From positions 1 through 30,125 of IMG/VR virus record IMGVR_UViG_3300044816_000092: a DNA stretch of 30,125 nucleotides; one strand, 5' to 3'. The notes under the pieces are model-generated. The model did not search any database. It had not been told where the DNA came from and worked only from the letters and a program-made list of their open reading frames with translations. The stretch's first letter is position 1; every line of letters starts with the position of its first letter. A program made the translations under genes and the position numbers. This document shows positions 21,466 to 29,456 of this stretch, piece by piece. Source of the DNA: a virus.

Positions 21466-23851
21466 TCCAAACTATGTACCATTAACTCCTTTGTGGGAAG
21501 TTTTTACAGATAAGGATTTGTTAACATTTTTAAGCAATGGATACGTTAAATTTTTTGTTGATACTGAAAGAACCGTAGGAAAGCCAGTCTATCAACTAAC
21601 TGGTTCACCTCCAAATTATACTTATACACAAATCGGTTTTTTAGATACAGATGGAAGCTGGCGTGTAAATATGAATTTACAGGGAGCATTTGACCAAGTT
21701 ATTTATGGATATCCATTGGATGAAAACGGAGAAGTTCAGTTATATTTTGCTCAATTTTTCAGTTCAGATGATGTATTTCAATTCTCACGAGAAGGTTTTC
21801 CAAATTTCTTTGTTGCGGGCGGCACGATAACCAATCCAGTAGATATAAATTACATACCTGATGGACAATTTAGGTTACATACAGATATTCCTGCAACAAG
21901 TACATTGGAAGTTGGACAGGTTCGCGATCCTATTACAAATGTTGCGTTTGGCGGATGGACATTTGAACGTCCGATAGCATCTGTCGCAAGAGATTTTGTA
22001 ATATTTCAAAGAATAGGATCATTTGTAACAAATCCTTTAAAAAGTCCGCGATATGCCATCGAAATATCATGTCAAGCACCAAATGCCGGAGATACATTTA
22101 AAGATTTGAGAGTAAAGTTTGATGATGTAAATAAATTTTCATCTGATACAGATATGTTTACGTTTGGTATAACGGGAAAGGTAGTTTCTAGCGGAAACAT
22201 TAATGTCGATCTTATTGTTATTAAAAACTTTGGAACTGGCGGAGATGCAACAACTGAAACAAATCTAGTAACTTTTACATTGACATCAACATTTACTCCT
22301 TTTTATTTTGGATTTTCTTTCGGAGCAAATACAGGGAAAATTATAGGACAACTCAATGATGACTATGTTCAACTTGCATTAAGATTTCCATCAAATGAAT
22401 TATTTGATGTTGAATTTACAGATGCTTTATTGACTCCCGGAAATGTTTTATTACCAACTTTTAATGACACTACAACAAGACAATTTTTATATGAATCAAT
22501 GTTTGATGACATGAATTCTCCCGCTACAGATGGAAGCGACATTGGTCTTCCGTTGATTTTAACTAAAACAGGATTGAGATTTGATAGTTCTCAAGTAGGA
22601 ATGATTTTTCCTTATGTTACGACGCCTATTCCTTTCGGATTTTTATCTTGCGATGGCTCTCGATATGATAAGAATCTGTATTCTACAGATGGAATACCTT
22701 ATTCAAGATTAGCGCTAAAAATTATTCTTCCATTAACAAATCCATTTGTTCCTTTGCCAATGTTACTTCCAACATTTGGAACTGGTGCAGATTTTGTCAC
22801 GACATCAATAGAGGCAACTCTTAATTTAATAATGTCAACAAATATGGCCGGAGCAACATCAGCGCCAACTGATGGAGCAAATCCGACAGGATTTACTTTT
22901 GGAACCTCGCATGTAGGTCAAACAAATATAGATGCTTTTTCGTATGTTGGAGATTTAATTTTATATATTAGATCAAATAATGTTGGAATGATTGGAAGTC
23001 CAGGAGCTGGGAGCGGATTTCTTGGAAATTTTAAAATATTAGTAAATGGAACAGATTCTCGATCTATTATAAGTCTTTCAATAACTGGTATTAGTCCTGG
23101 CGGATATTTTACTTTTAATACACCAGGATTTGTATATTTAGTTTGGTATAAAGTAAATGGAGCTGGAACAATTCCTTCTGTACCGGGAACAATTCCTATA
23201 GAGATTGATGTTTTAACTACAGAAAGCGTTGAAGATATAACCAGAAAAACCGCTTTATCTATTAATGGGCAGCAGATTTCATCAATTATAGCATTGGCAG
23301 CATCTGCCATTCCGCAGTCTTCATACTTTAATTTTTCTACATCTTCACAAGCATATTATTTGTGGATTAATAAAAGTGGTGGCGGAACGGATCCTTTAAT
23401 ATCTGGAAAAATAGGAATTGAAGCAAATATTTTGACGTCTGATACAAAAGATCAAGTAACATCAAAAATTGCTACATCATTAAATACAAGATATTTTGCT
23501 ACGCCAGATTTGAGAGGATTATTTCTTAAAGGTTACGAGGGAAGTGGAACATTTGATTTGGGTTCCGCTAATAGATACGCATCAAATAGTGTTGTATATG
23601 GTGGTCTTATAGGAACATTAGAGTTTAGTGACAATATTTCACATTCACATATTCTTTATGAGGTAAGTGGAGGAACAGTAAACTCATGGGCATTTGATAT
23701 TTTTGGGGCTCCTCTTACTCCACAGGCGGTTCTCGGCACTCCTTTTCCAGATAATCCTAGTGGGTTGGGAATAGTTCCGTCAATGACACCGCAAGGGTCT
23801 ACGGAATCACGTCCAGAAAACATGTATGTACACTATCTTATTAAATATTGA
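21455..23851 (+). CDS. Tail adhesin with collar domain
   Basis: The 798-aa protein has an N-terminal virion-attachment-like region (LTPLWEVFTDKDLLTFLSNGYVKFFVDTERTVGKPVYQLTG), then beta-rich modules. A phage tail collar domain begins at about residue 378 (VGMIFPYVTTPIPFGFLSCDGSRY) and resumes near residue 686 (DLRGLFLKGYEGSG) to ESRPENMYVHYLIKY at the end. About 280 residues are inserted between these halves, including a tandem duplication near residues 549-676. It should bind the host surface. No endosialidase or polysaccharide-lyase motif is recognised. Confidence 0.82.
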   Translation: MALNPNYVPLTPLWEVFTDKDLLTFLSNGYVKFFVDTERTVGKPVYQLTGSPPNYTYTQIGFLDTDGSWRVNMNLQGAFDQVIYGYPLDENGEVQLYFAQFFSSDDVFQFSREGFPNFFVAGGTITNPVDINYIPDGQFRLHTDIPATSTLEVGQVRDPITNVAFGGWTFERPIASVARDFVIFQRIGSFVTNPLKSPRYAIEISCQAPNAGDTFKDLRVKFDDVNKFSSDTDMFTFGITGKVVSSGNINVDLIVIKNFGTGGDATTETNLVTFTLTSTFTPFYFGFSFGANTGKIIGQLNDDYVQLALRFPSNELFDVEFTDALLTPGNVLLPTFNDTTTRQFLYESMFDDMNSPATDGSDIGLPLILTKTGLRFDSSQVGMIFPYVTTPIPFGFLSCDGSRYDKNLYSTDGIPYSRLALKIILPLTNPFVPLPMLLPTFGTGADFVTTSIEATLNLIMSTNMAGATSAPTDGANPTGFTFGTSHVGQTNIDAFSYVGDLILYIRSNNVGMIGSPGAGSGFLGNFKILVNGTDSRSIISLSITGISPGGYFTFNTPGFVYLVWYKVNGAGTIPSVPGTIPIEIDVLTTESVEDITRKTALSINGQQISSIIALAASAIPQSSYFNFSTSSQAYYLWINKSGGGTDPLISGKIGIEANILTSDTKDQVTSKIATSLNTRYFATPDLRGLFLKGYEGSGTFDLGSANRYASNSVVYGGLIGTLEFSDNISHSHILYEVSGGTVNSWAFDIFGAPLTPQAVLGTPFPDNPSGLGIVPSMTPQGSTESRPENMYVHYLIKY

Positions 23852-23861
23852 GGGTTAAAAA

Positions 23862-24200
23862 ATGTCAACAAAATTACTTATTGGAACAGATATAAACGGT
23901 GTTGTTTGTGATGCAATAGGAGTTGCTCAAAATATTATAAGAGGAGCTTCAGGAGCGGGTGTTGCAGTAAATATAACTGTTCCACAGAATGTGGATACAG
24001 CTTATTTTTCTTTTGGTGGTGGTGGAGACTACTGGGTTGATCTTACAAATACAGCAACAGCTCCCGCAGTTCCAATGGAGTCATCAACATCAGAACTTAA
24101 TCCAGTATCAAGATTTGTAGTTCCTGGAAGTACAGTTTCTCTTTATTGTTCAGTAATAAACGTATACCAAGTAAGTTTTTATGCTACACGTAGAGGATAA
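23862..24200 (+). CDS. Small beta-rich virion-associated protein, 112 aa
   Basis: The product is beta-rich, with FSFGGGGDYWVDLTNTATAP and RFVVPGSTVSLYCSVINVYQVSFY, a pattern recurring in small proteins near phage tail-fibre genes. GAGGG precedes the ATG. It lies between two adhesin genes, so a part of the tail tip or fibre is plausible. No catalytic motif is seen and the family's role is not established. Confidence 0.65.
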   Translation: MSTKLLIGTDINGVVCDAIGVAQNIIRGASGAGVAVNITVPQNVDTAYFSFGGGGDYWVDLTNTATAPAVPMESSTSELNPVSRFVVPGSTVSLYCSVINVYQVSFYATRRG

Positions 24201-24205
24201 ATATT

Positions 24206-24352
24206 ATGCACTTTAGCCAAAGAGCGGGAAGATTTTTTTATTTCCCCACAAATGATTCGTCGGTTATTCCTCCTTCTGATAGTCATTTATTATTAGAAGA
24301 TGGAGACTCAATTTTATTAGAAGATGACAGCTTTATTTTACTTGAAGGTTAA
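24206..24352 (+). CDS. Short protein with LLLEDG-type repeats, 48 aa
   Basis: The C-terminal half is three near-copies of a short repeat: LLLEDGDS, ILLEDDS and ILLEG. Strings of this repeat are familiar in phage tail-region proteins, where they probably form stacked beta turns. The ATG follows GAGG (AGAGGATAAATATT). It lies only five bases after the preceding gene. Function unknown; a structural or fibre-associated role is likely from context. Confidence 0.6.
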   Translation: MHFSQRAGRFFYFPTNDSSVIPPSDSHLLLEDGDSILLEDDSFILLEG

Positions 24353-24383
24353 TTAATTTATATATTTTATAAGGGGGTATTTT

Positions 24384-26429
24384 ATGGCTGATACAAAAAT
24401 TTCTGGATTGGCGGCGGGAACACCAAAAGCAACCGATCTTTATGTAGCAGTAGATACTACTGATTCATCTATGGCTCCCACTGGAACCGATAAAAAATAT
24501 ACAAGAAGTGGTGATGCCGCATACGTGGTATCAACAATTACGTTAGCAGGAGATGTAACGGGAGCTCTAGGTGCAAACGTTATAGGAACAAATGTTGTTA
24601 CTAATGCAAAATCAGCTCAAATGGCCGCGAATACAATTAAAGGTAATAATGCGGGTTCTACAGCAAATGCAGTTGATTTAACCGTATCGCAGGTTAAAAC
24701 AGAGCTTGCATACGGTACAATGGCAGATCAAAATGCCAATGCGGTTGATATCATTGGAGGAACTATTAACGGGACATCTATTGGCAACATAATTCCGTTA
24801 GATATTAGCGCAACTTCAATTACTGAAACAACTTTTACAACTGTTGGAATAGTTCATAATTCTGTTGGTGGATTATTTTCTACGGGTTTAATTGTAAACG
24901 CCGATGTTGATTCTGCGGCGGCAATTGTAGATACAAAACTTGCAACTATATCAACCGCTGGAAAAGTTTCTAACTCTGCAACTACTGCAACAGCTTCAAA
25001 TACACCTTCAACAATAGTTTTACGAGACGGAAGCGGTAATTTTGCAGCAGGAACTATAACGGCAACTCTTTCTGGAACCGCGACAAATTTTAGCGGCGCA
25101 TTATCGGGAGATGTAACAGGAACTCAGTCAGCAACATCTATACCGGCAAATTCAATAACAAACGCAAAATTAGCTCAAATGGCTTCCAATACTTTTAAGG
25201 GAAATAATACTTTATCTTTGGGTAATCCTGTTGATTTAACAATTACTCAAGCTAAAACAATGTTAGGTATAGTTGCATCTGTGTCCGTAGCTCCGACTCA
25301 AATAGGTTTTGGAGACGTATCTAGCAATTTGGTAGGTAGTGCGTCCTTGACGTGGGATGGATCAACATTATCCGTTATAGGTGGCGCTAAAATATCAGGA
25401 CTAAGTACAACAGGAATTGTGCATAATTCATCTGCTGGTGTTTTATCAACCAGTTTAATTGTAAACGCCGATATTACAAACGCAACAATTACAGGTGCAA
25501 AAATAGCAGCAAATACTGTTGCTAATTCAAATCTTTCTCAAATGGGGGCGCTTACATTTAAAGCAAATAATACCGGTTCTACAGCAAATGCTGCGGATAT
25601 ATCGGTATCGGCAGCGCAAACATTGCTTGGATTGAGCGGAAGTTTAACGATTGGAAACACTCAAATTGGTTTTGGTGATTCTTCTGGAAACTTGATAGGA
25701 AACTCAAATATCACATGGAATGATACAAATAAAGTATTGAGTTTAGTGGGAGGGTCAGAAATAAATCTTGGTGTAACTACCTCATCAAGAAAAGTTGTTT
25801 TATATTCAGCGACCACAAATGCTTTTCAATATTATGGTTTTGGTGTGGCGGGTGGCGCACAGGAGTATACAGTTGATGCCGTCGCAAGCGATCATGTTTT
25901 TTATGCGGGATTAACAACTACCACCAGACAAGAATTATTTAGAATAAAAGGAAACAAAACTGTTGTTACTCAATCTGGAGGAGGAATACAGTTTGGAAAT
26001 GCTACAGCAAGTTATTCTCCTGCAACATTAAATTATTACGAAGGTGCTGTAACCGTAACAATGTCATTGTCTGGCCCTTGGGCTTCTCCTGTATCATTTC
26101 CTGTAACTTTTTATAGACTGGGAAATCTTGTTACTATGCAATGGGTAGGAATGTCATCAGGAGTAGCAAGAACGGTATCATCAACAATAACTTCGTCTCC
26201 TACATCAAATAATATTCCTGCAAGATTTGGCACATCCGCTCTTAGTGGATTCACGAAACCAATACGGATAATTGATGGCTCTACAAGTGCGAGTGCAGAT
26301 GTTGGTGCGATAGCATTTAGCAATGGAGCTGGCGGGTTATTTATAACTATTACTCCTGCTGCTAATGTTCCATTCTCAAATGCTTTTTGTGGCGTTCCAT
26401 TTGGTGAAATTACTTGGCAATTTGCATAA
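24384..26429 (+). CDS. Repetitive tail fibre protein
   Basis: The 681-aa protein starts ADTKISGLAAGTPKATDLYVAVDTT, the usual N-terminus of phage fibre and baseplate-associated proteins. Internal repeats: NAK/S-x-AQM...K-x-NN...DLTVSQ at about residues 74-106, 260-296 and 381-416; TQIGFGDxSxNLxGxxxxTW at 305-337 and 426-460; GIVHNS...LIVNAD at 153-175 and 342-364. The C-terminal 125 residues form a distinct domain paralogous to the next gene's product. AAGGGGG lies upstream of the ATG. It probably forms a trimeric fibre. Confidence 0.8.
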   Translation: MADTKISGLAAGTPKATDLYVAVDTTDSSMAPTGTDKKYTRSGDAAYVVSTITLAGDVTGALGANVIGTNVVTNAKSAQMAANTIKGNNAGSTANAVDLTVSQVKTELAYGTMADQNANAVDIIGGTINGTSIGNIIPLDISATSITETTFTTVGIVHNSVGGLFSTGLIVNADVDSAAAIVDTKLATISTAGKVSNSATTATASNTPSTIVLRDGSGNFAAGTITATLSGTATNFSGALSGDVTGTQSATSIPANSITNAKLAQMASNTFKGNNTLSLGNPVDLTITQAKTMLGIVASVSVAPTQIGFGDVSSNLVGSASLTWDGSTLSVIGGAKISGLSTTGIVHNSSAGVLSTSLIVNADITNATITGAKIAANTVANSNLSQMGALTFKANNTGSTANAADISVSAAQTLLGLSGSLTIGNTQIGFGDSSGNLIGNSNITWNDTNKVLSLVGGSEINLGVTTSSRKVVLYSATTNAFQYYGFGVAGGAQEYTVDAVASDHVFYAGLTTTTRQELFRIKGNKTVVTQSGGGIQFGNATASYSPATLNYYEGAVTVTMSLSGPWASPVSFPVTFYRLGNLVTMQWVGMSSGVARTVSSTITSSPTSNNIPARFGTSALSGFTKPIRIIDGSTSASADVGAIAFSNGAGGLFITITPAANVPFSNAFCGVPFGEITWQFA

Positions 26430-26443
26430 ACGAGGAATAAAAA

Positions 26444-26818
26444 ATGGCTGCTCCCACTATTATATTTCAAATGACGGGTTCTGTTACACCTACATTTGAT
26501 TTCCCCGTCAGTTTTGCGAGAGAAGGAAATCTTGTCACTATGCAGTGGGACGGAATCCAAAAAAGTACAACAAATACATCAAATTTTTTATTTACTGCTG
26601 ATCTAGTCCCTAATATTTATCTGCCATCTTTCCCATCCGGAAATCCTCTTGTTTGGCAACAAACAGTAATTAATGGCGCATCATTTACGGATTTTGGACA
26701 AGGTAGCCTTAGTTTTGGGCCATTAGGAAATATTCAGATAGGTACTGGATTTTTTGGGGGAAATTTTGCAAATGCTTGCTGTGGAATAAGTGGCGGATCA
26801 ATAACATATATTGTTTAA
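26444..26818 (+). CDS. Stand-alone paralogue of the fibre C-terminal domain
   Basis: The 124-aa product carries DFPVSFAREGNLVTMQWDGI, closely matching SFPVTFYRLGNLVTMQWVGM in the upstream fibre. It ends with NACCGISGGSITYIV against NAFCGVPFGEITWQFA. The middle regions differ strongly, as expected for receptor-contact surfaces. GAGGAA precedes the ATG 14 bases after the fibre stop. It could be a second receptor-binding tip, a decoy, or a fibre cap. Confidence 0.75.
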   Translation: MAAPTIIFQMTGSVTPTFDFPVSFAREGNLVTMQWDGIQKSTTNTSNFLFTADLVPNIYLPSFPSGNPLVWQQTVINGASFTDFGQGSLSFGPLGNIQIGTGFFGGNFANACCGISGGSITYIV

Positions 26819-26841
26819 ATTAAAATTTTGGGAAATTTACC

Positions 26842-27204
26842 GTGACAATAAAAGACAACCTTGAGTTGCATTCTCATTACATAGAACAACTTTTTGAAAG
26901 CAATAAAATTATTCGCGAAAGGACACATGAAATGAAACAAGAAATAGCTATTCAGACGCATGTTTTATCTCAACATGATAAAGATCTTTTGAGATTAGTT
27001 GAAAATGCAAAGTCAACATCGGAAGAAATAAGAAAACTTAAAAGTGAAAATGAAAAACAGAAGTCAATGTTTCAATTTATAAAGGATCTTTTTGAAAAAC
27101 CAATAAATTGGGTTTATGTATCTCTTCTTTTGATTTTAATAGAATCAATAAAGGGTATTGAAATACAAGAAATTGTAAAACATTTTGTTGAGAAAATATT
27201 TTAA
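26842..27204 (+). CDS. Coiled-coil membrane protein of the lysis module, 120 aa
   Basis: Residues about 20-85 are charged and heptad-like (coiled coil), followed by one hydrophobic segment at about 90-107 (WVYVSLLLILIESIKG) and a short tail. This layout resembles XhlA-type holin-associated proteins, though a spanin-related or tail role is not excluded. The start is GTG with GGGAAA upstream. It directly precedes the endolysin and the holin, so a role in lysis is likely. Confidence 0.62.
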   Translation: MTIKDNLELHSHYIEQLFESNKIIRERTHEMKQEIAIQTHVLSQHDKDLLRLVENAKSTSEEIRKLKSENEKQKSMFQFIKDLFEKPINWVYVSLLLILIESIKGIEIQEIVKHFVEKIF

Positions 27205-27217
27205 AAGGTGATATTAC

Positions 27218-27571
27218 ATGGTCGAAGAACAGGCAAAGTTTTTATTAACAATTTGTGATTTTATTCAAAAAGCAACGAAAGCAGGATATCAACTTACCGC
27301 CGGCGAATTTTTGAGAACACCGTCGGAAGCGATGCGCAATGCTCAGAATGGTAGTGGTATAAAAAACTCATTGCATCTTTTAAAGCTTGCGGCAGACTTG
27401 AATGTATTTTATCAAGGGAAATACCTTAATGGTGAAGACGCATGGACAATCCCACATCTTTCAAACCTAGGTCATCTTTGGGAATCATTAGATCCCTTAT
27501 GCGCATGGGGGGGTCGTTTCACACGAAAAGACTACAATCATTACAGCTTTTCTCATAATGGGGTAAAATAA
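27218..27571 (+). CDS. Endolysin, M15 (VanY-like) peptidase
   Basis: The 117-aa protein has the M15 zinc peptidase layout: AGEFLRTPSEA, NSLHLLKLAADLNVF with zinc ligands His53 and Asp60, and WGGRFTRKDYNHYSF with the third ligand His108. It would cut peptide cross-links of peptidoglycan (L-alanyl-D-glutamate or D-Ala-D-Ala type activity cannot be told apart here). No signal peptide is seen, so release through the holin pore is expected. AGGTG precedes the ATG and TAATG couples it to the holin gene. Confidence 0.87.
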   Translation: MVEEQAKFLLTICDFIQKATKAGYQLTAGEFLRTPSEAMRNAQNGSGIKNSLHLLKLAADLNVFYQGKYLNGEDAWTIPHLSNLGHLWESLDPLCAWGGRFTRKDYNHYSFSHNGVK

Positions 27572-28113
27572 TGGAATGGTCAGACATATCATCAACTATT
27601 TCAAAATACGCCCCTCTGGTCGCCACTACGCTTTCATCTCCTGTTGGGGTGGCTATTGGTGCGGGAACTATAATTGCTAATCTCTTCGGGGTTGAGGAGA
27701 AGCCTGAGAGCATAATGGATTACATCAAAAACAATCCCGAAAAGGCACAAGAAAAGATCAGCATCTTTGAAATGATTAAAGAGAAAAATCGTCATGAAGA
27801 AACTATTGATTCTTTAACTCTCAAAAGCCAACAGGGCGCACAAAGTAATAGCGTGAATGTAAACGCAAGCCCGGTAGATAATGTAATAAAGATGAGGCTA
27901 GTAAATTCTGAGATATGTCTTTTGTTCTTATGCGTGGCATCGCTAATAGGGTCAATGTTTTATGACAAGCCCATAGAAACTGGTGTTCTCTCAATATTAA
28001 GTATGATAGTAGGATACTTGCTTAAATCTTCAATAGGCGAAAAGGATGGTTATTATTGGGGAACATCTTTCAGCTCTCAGAAGAAGGATGATGTTATTGC
28101 AGGGAAGAGATAA
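27571..28113 (+). CDS. Holin of the three-TM phage holin type
   Basis: The 180-aa protein has a hydrophobic N-terminal region at about residues 14-40, a central charged helical region with NNPEKAQEK, and two membrane segments at about 113-130 and 136-152. This fits the family called Holin_3TMs. It should form inner-membrane lesions that free the endolysin encoded just before it. The C-terminus overlaps a convergent leftward gene by 20 bases. Confidence 0.78.
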   Translation: MEWSDISSTISKYAPLVATTLSSPVGVAIGAGTIIANLFGVEEKPESIMDYIKNNPEKAQEKISIFEMIKEKNRHEETIDSLTLKSQQGAQSNSVNVNASPVDNVIKMRLVNSEICLLFLCVASLIGSMFYDKPIETGVLSILSMIVGYLLKSSIGEKDGYYWGTSFSSQKKDDVIAGKR

Positions 28114-28261
28114 ACTCTTTTTTCTTCTTGAGCTCTTCAATTGAAGAGATGTCAAATATTCCCGATACAATTCCTTGAATGAGTCTCTCTACAGTTGCAT
28201 TCTCATCTGATTTATCTCTAATCATAAAAAGTAAATCTAAAATGTCTTGTTTGTCTATCAT
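28094..28261 (-). CDS. Small hypothetical protein, 55 aa
   Basis: Reading leftward from ATG 28261 the frame encodes 55 residues beginning MIDKQDILDLLFMIRDKS, and it is predicted to be helical and charged. It overlaps the DUF551 gene stop by ATGA, as do other pairs in this operon, and ends inside the holin gene. It contains the perfect palindrome CTCTTCAATTGAAGAG (28133-28148). Function unknown. It is the last gene of the leftward operon. Confidence 0.6.
   Translation of the reverse strand: MIDKQDILDLLFMIRDKSDENATVERLIQGIVSGIFDISSIEELKKKKEFISSLQ
28105..28123 (+). terminator. Weak terminator at the end of the late operon
   Basis: AAGAG (28105-28109) and CTCTT (28115-28119) form a 5-bp stem with loop ATAAA, directly followed by a T-run to 28123. 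It overlaps the holin stop codon and lies where convergent transcription units meet. The stem is short, so activity is uncertain. Confidence 0.4.
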
Positions 28262-28509
28262 GATTTAATCTCTGGCGGATTAGGTAATGGAAGCCACCAT
28301 ACAAATTCTTTAAAAGCAAAAAATTGTTCGGATGAATTTCCGCATGAGCAAGCATAATACGGAATTGGGATGGCTGAATGTTCTTTATAAATAGAACGAA
28401 TAAATTTACAAGAAAAAATCATTTCGTCTTCTCGGTTAGAAGGAATGAAAACCAGGATTAATTTCTCATTATCAGGAATTTTATCGATTAAATTAATCCA
28501 GTTATTCAT
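28258..28509 (-). CDS. DUF551-like protein, 83 aa
   Basis: The product starts NNWINLIDKIPDNEKLILVF and ends FVWWLPLPNPPE, the two conserved ends of DUF551, in which W-x-x-x-x-x-x-x-P and the W-x-PLP-x-PP motif are typical. This small family is common in phage early operons and its function is not known. The ATG follows GGAG on the minus strand and overlaps the preceding stop (ATGA). Confidence 0.78.
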   Translation of the reverse strand: MNNWINLIDKIPDNEKLILVFIPSNREDEMIFSCKFIRSIYKEHSAIPIPYYACSCGNSSEQFFAFKEFVWWLPLPNPPEIKS

Positions 28510-28673
28510 ATCTCTCTCCTATCTTCATGGTCTTTGTTTTTCAAAACATCAGAAAGCGAAAATATAGAAAATGCTATGGCAATAAGTGATGAAAAAATTG
28601 CGTATAAAGGGAAATGTATTATTGAAAATAATGTACCAAGTAAAAGATAAAAACAGAATGCGATTTTGTTCAT
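28506..28673 (-). CDS. Small membrane protein, 55 aa
   Basis: Starting at ATG 28673, the protein has a hydrophobic stretch from about residue 4 to 43 (two closely spaced membrane segments) and a charged tail (KNKDHEDRREI). GAGG lies seven bases upstream. Both ends overlap neighbours by ATGA, strong support for a real gene. A rightward frame at 28586-28780 is its shadow. Function unknown. Confidence 0.65.
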   Translation of the reverse strand: MNKIAFCFYLLLGTLFSIIHFPLYAIFSSLIAIAFSIFSLSDVLKNKDHEDRREI

Positions 28674-28981
28674 TTATCATCCTCGTACTTTACCATTGCT
28701 TGAATCGGAAAATAACGAAACGAGGGATTTCCGACACCTCTCCATCCCTTAATACAATGGTCTTTTATTTGTTTTTCTAAATCTTTAATTATTTCCATAG
28801 GTTGTTCTTCGTGAGAAAATAATATTTTATAATCAACAATATTTTTTTGTTTTGTTAATGGCTCAATTGATTTCATAATTTTTTCAATATGTTTTTCTCT
28901 TTGTACTGATTCATTTTTTACAAAATGATCTACTATTTCTTGGCATCTATAAATAATTTGTTCGTTTGATATTTCACTCAC
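28670..28981 (-). CDS. Hypothetical protein, 103 aa
   Basis: A helical, charged soluble protein with a short aromatic segment near the end (GWRGVGNPSFRYFPIQAMVKY), reminiscent of small phage proteins that end in a beta hairpin. Not recognised. The start is GTG, with GGAG upstream and a one-base overlap with the previous stop (TAGTG); its stop overlaps the membrane-protein start. Function unknown. Confidence 0.62.
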   Translation of the reverse strand: MSEISNEQIIYRCQEIVDHFVKNESVQREKHIEKIMKSIEPLTKQKNIVDYKILFSHEEQPMEIIKDLEKQIKDHCIKGWRGVGNPSFRYFPIQAMVKYEDDK

Positions 28982-29151
28982 TATTCTATCTCCTCAATTC
29001 GTTTTCCGCAGTTAGGACAATAAAAATAATCGTTACATTTAAAATTCCCATAAATCAACTGAAATGAATTTTTGCAAGAAGTATCATAGGTATGATGATC
29101 GTTATCAGAATATTTTTCATATTTCCACATACACGTTTCTTTATACTTCAT
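28981..29151 (-). CDS. Zinc-ribbon-like protein, 56 aa
   Basis: The pattern C-x-W-K-Y...Y-x-T-S-C near the start and YFYCPNCGKRIEEIE at the end is a small phage zinc-ribbon type, in which the first Cys pair is far apart and the second is CPxCGK. It may bind one zinc. ATG 29151 has GGAA upstream; an in-frame ATG at 29172 would overlap the previous gene by 32 bases. Function unknown. Confidence 0.7.
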   Translation of the reverse strand: MKYKETCMWKYEKYSDNDHHTYDTSCKNSFQLIYGNFKCNDYFYCPNCGKRIEEIE

Positions 29152-29338
29152 ATTTTCTTCCAATGGCATCATCTATTGCGTCCCGCTGTGTTTTTCCACG
29201 TCCTTTTACTTTATGATCTCTATTAATAATTAAATACCCAAATTCCTCTTTACCATAAAATGGAGCAAGGATATCAATTTTAGGATTATTTATCATATAA
29301 TCTAATCTTTCGGTATCAGTAATTTGTTTACTCTCCAT
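29141..29338 (-). CDS. TDTERLD-motif protein, 65 aa
   Basis: The product begins MESKQITDTERLDYM and ends with TQRDAIDDAIGRKYEV. The ITDTERLD and REAIDAAM-type ends are shared with the gene at 29449-29673, so the two are paralogues. The family recurs in phage early operons, with unknown function. ATG 29338 has GGGA nearby; an ATG at 29362 is the alternative. Its end overlaps the zinc-ribbon gene. Confidence 0.68.
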   Translation of the reverse strand: MESKQITDTERLDYMINNPKIDILAPFYGKEEFGYLIINRDHKVKGRGKTQRDAIDDAIGRKYEV

Positions 29339-29456
29339 TGACTTTTTCCCATTCCTTATCATGAACGCTTATAAGTTTTCCGCATATGTAGCATTTTCCG
29401 GAAAATGAAAATAATCTAAAATTGTGACCTTTAAAGTAACATATAATTTTACTCAT
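29328..29456 (-). CDS. Small zinc-ribbon-like peptide, 42 aa
   Basis: From ATG 29456, the peptide begins MSKIICYFKGHNFRLFS and contains CYICGK, the layout of short phage proteins in which C-x(3)-GH is followed by C-x-x-CG. GAGGAAGAAGG precedes the start. It overlaps the upstream gene by eight bases and the downstream gene by eleven, typical of this operon. Function unknown. Confidence 0.62.
   Translation of the reverse strand: MSKIICYFKGHNFRLFSFSGKCYICGKLISVHDKEWEKVNGE

Noticed and set aside
22918-23310. 130-codon leftward frame in the tail collar gene
   Set aside because: It is antisense to a strongly supported gene and has no regulatory signals.
26111-26560. 149-codon leftward frame across the fibre/tip gene junction
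   Set aside because: It is antisense to two recognised paralogous domains and has no ribosome-binding site.
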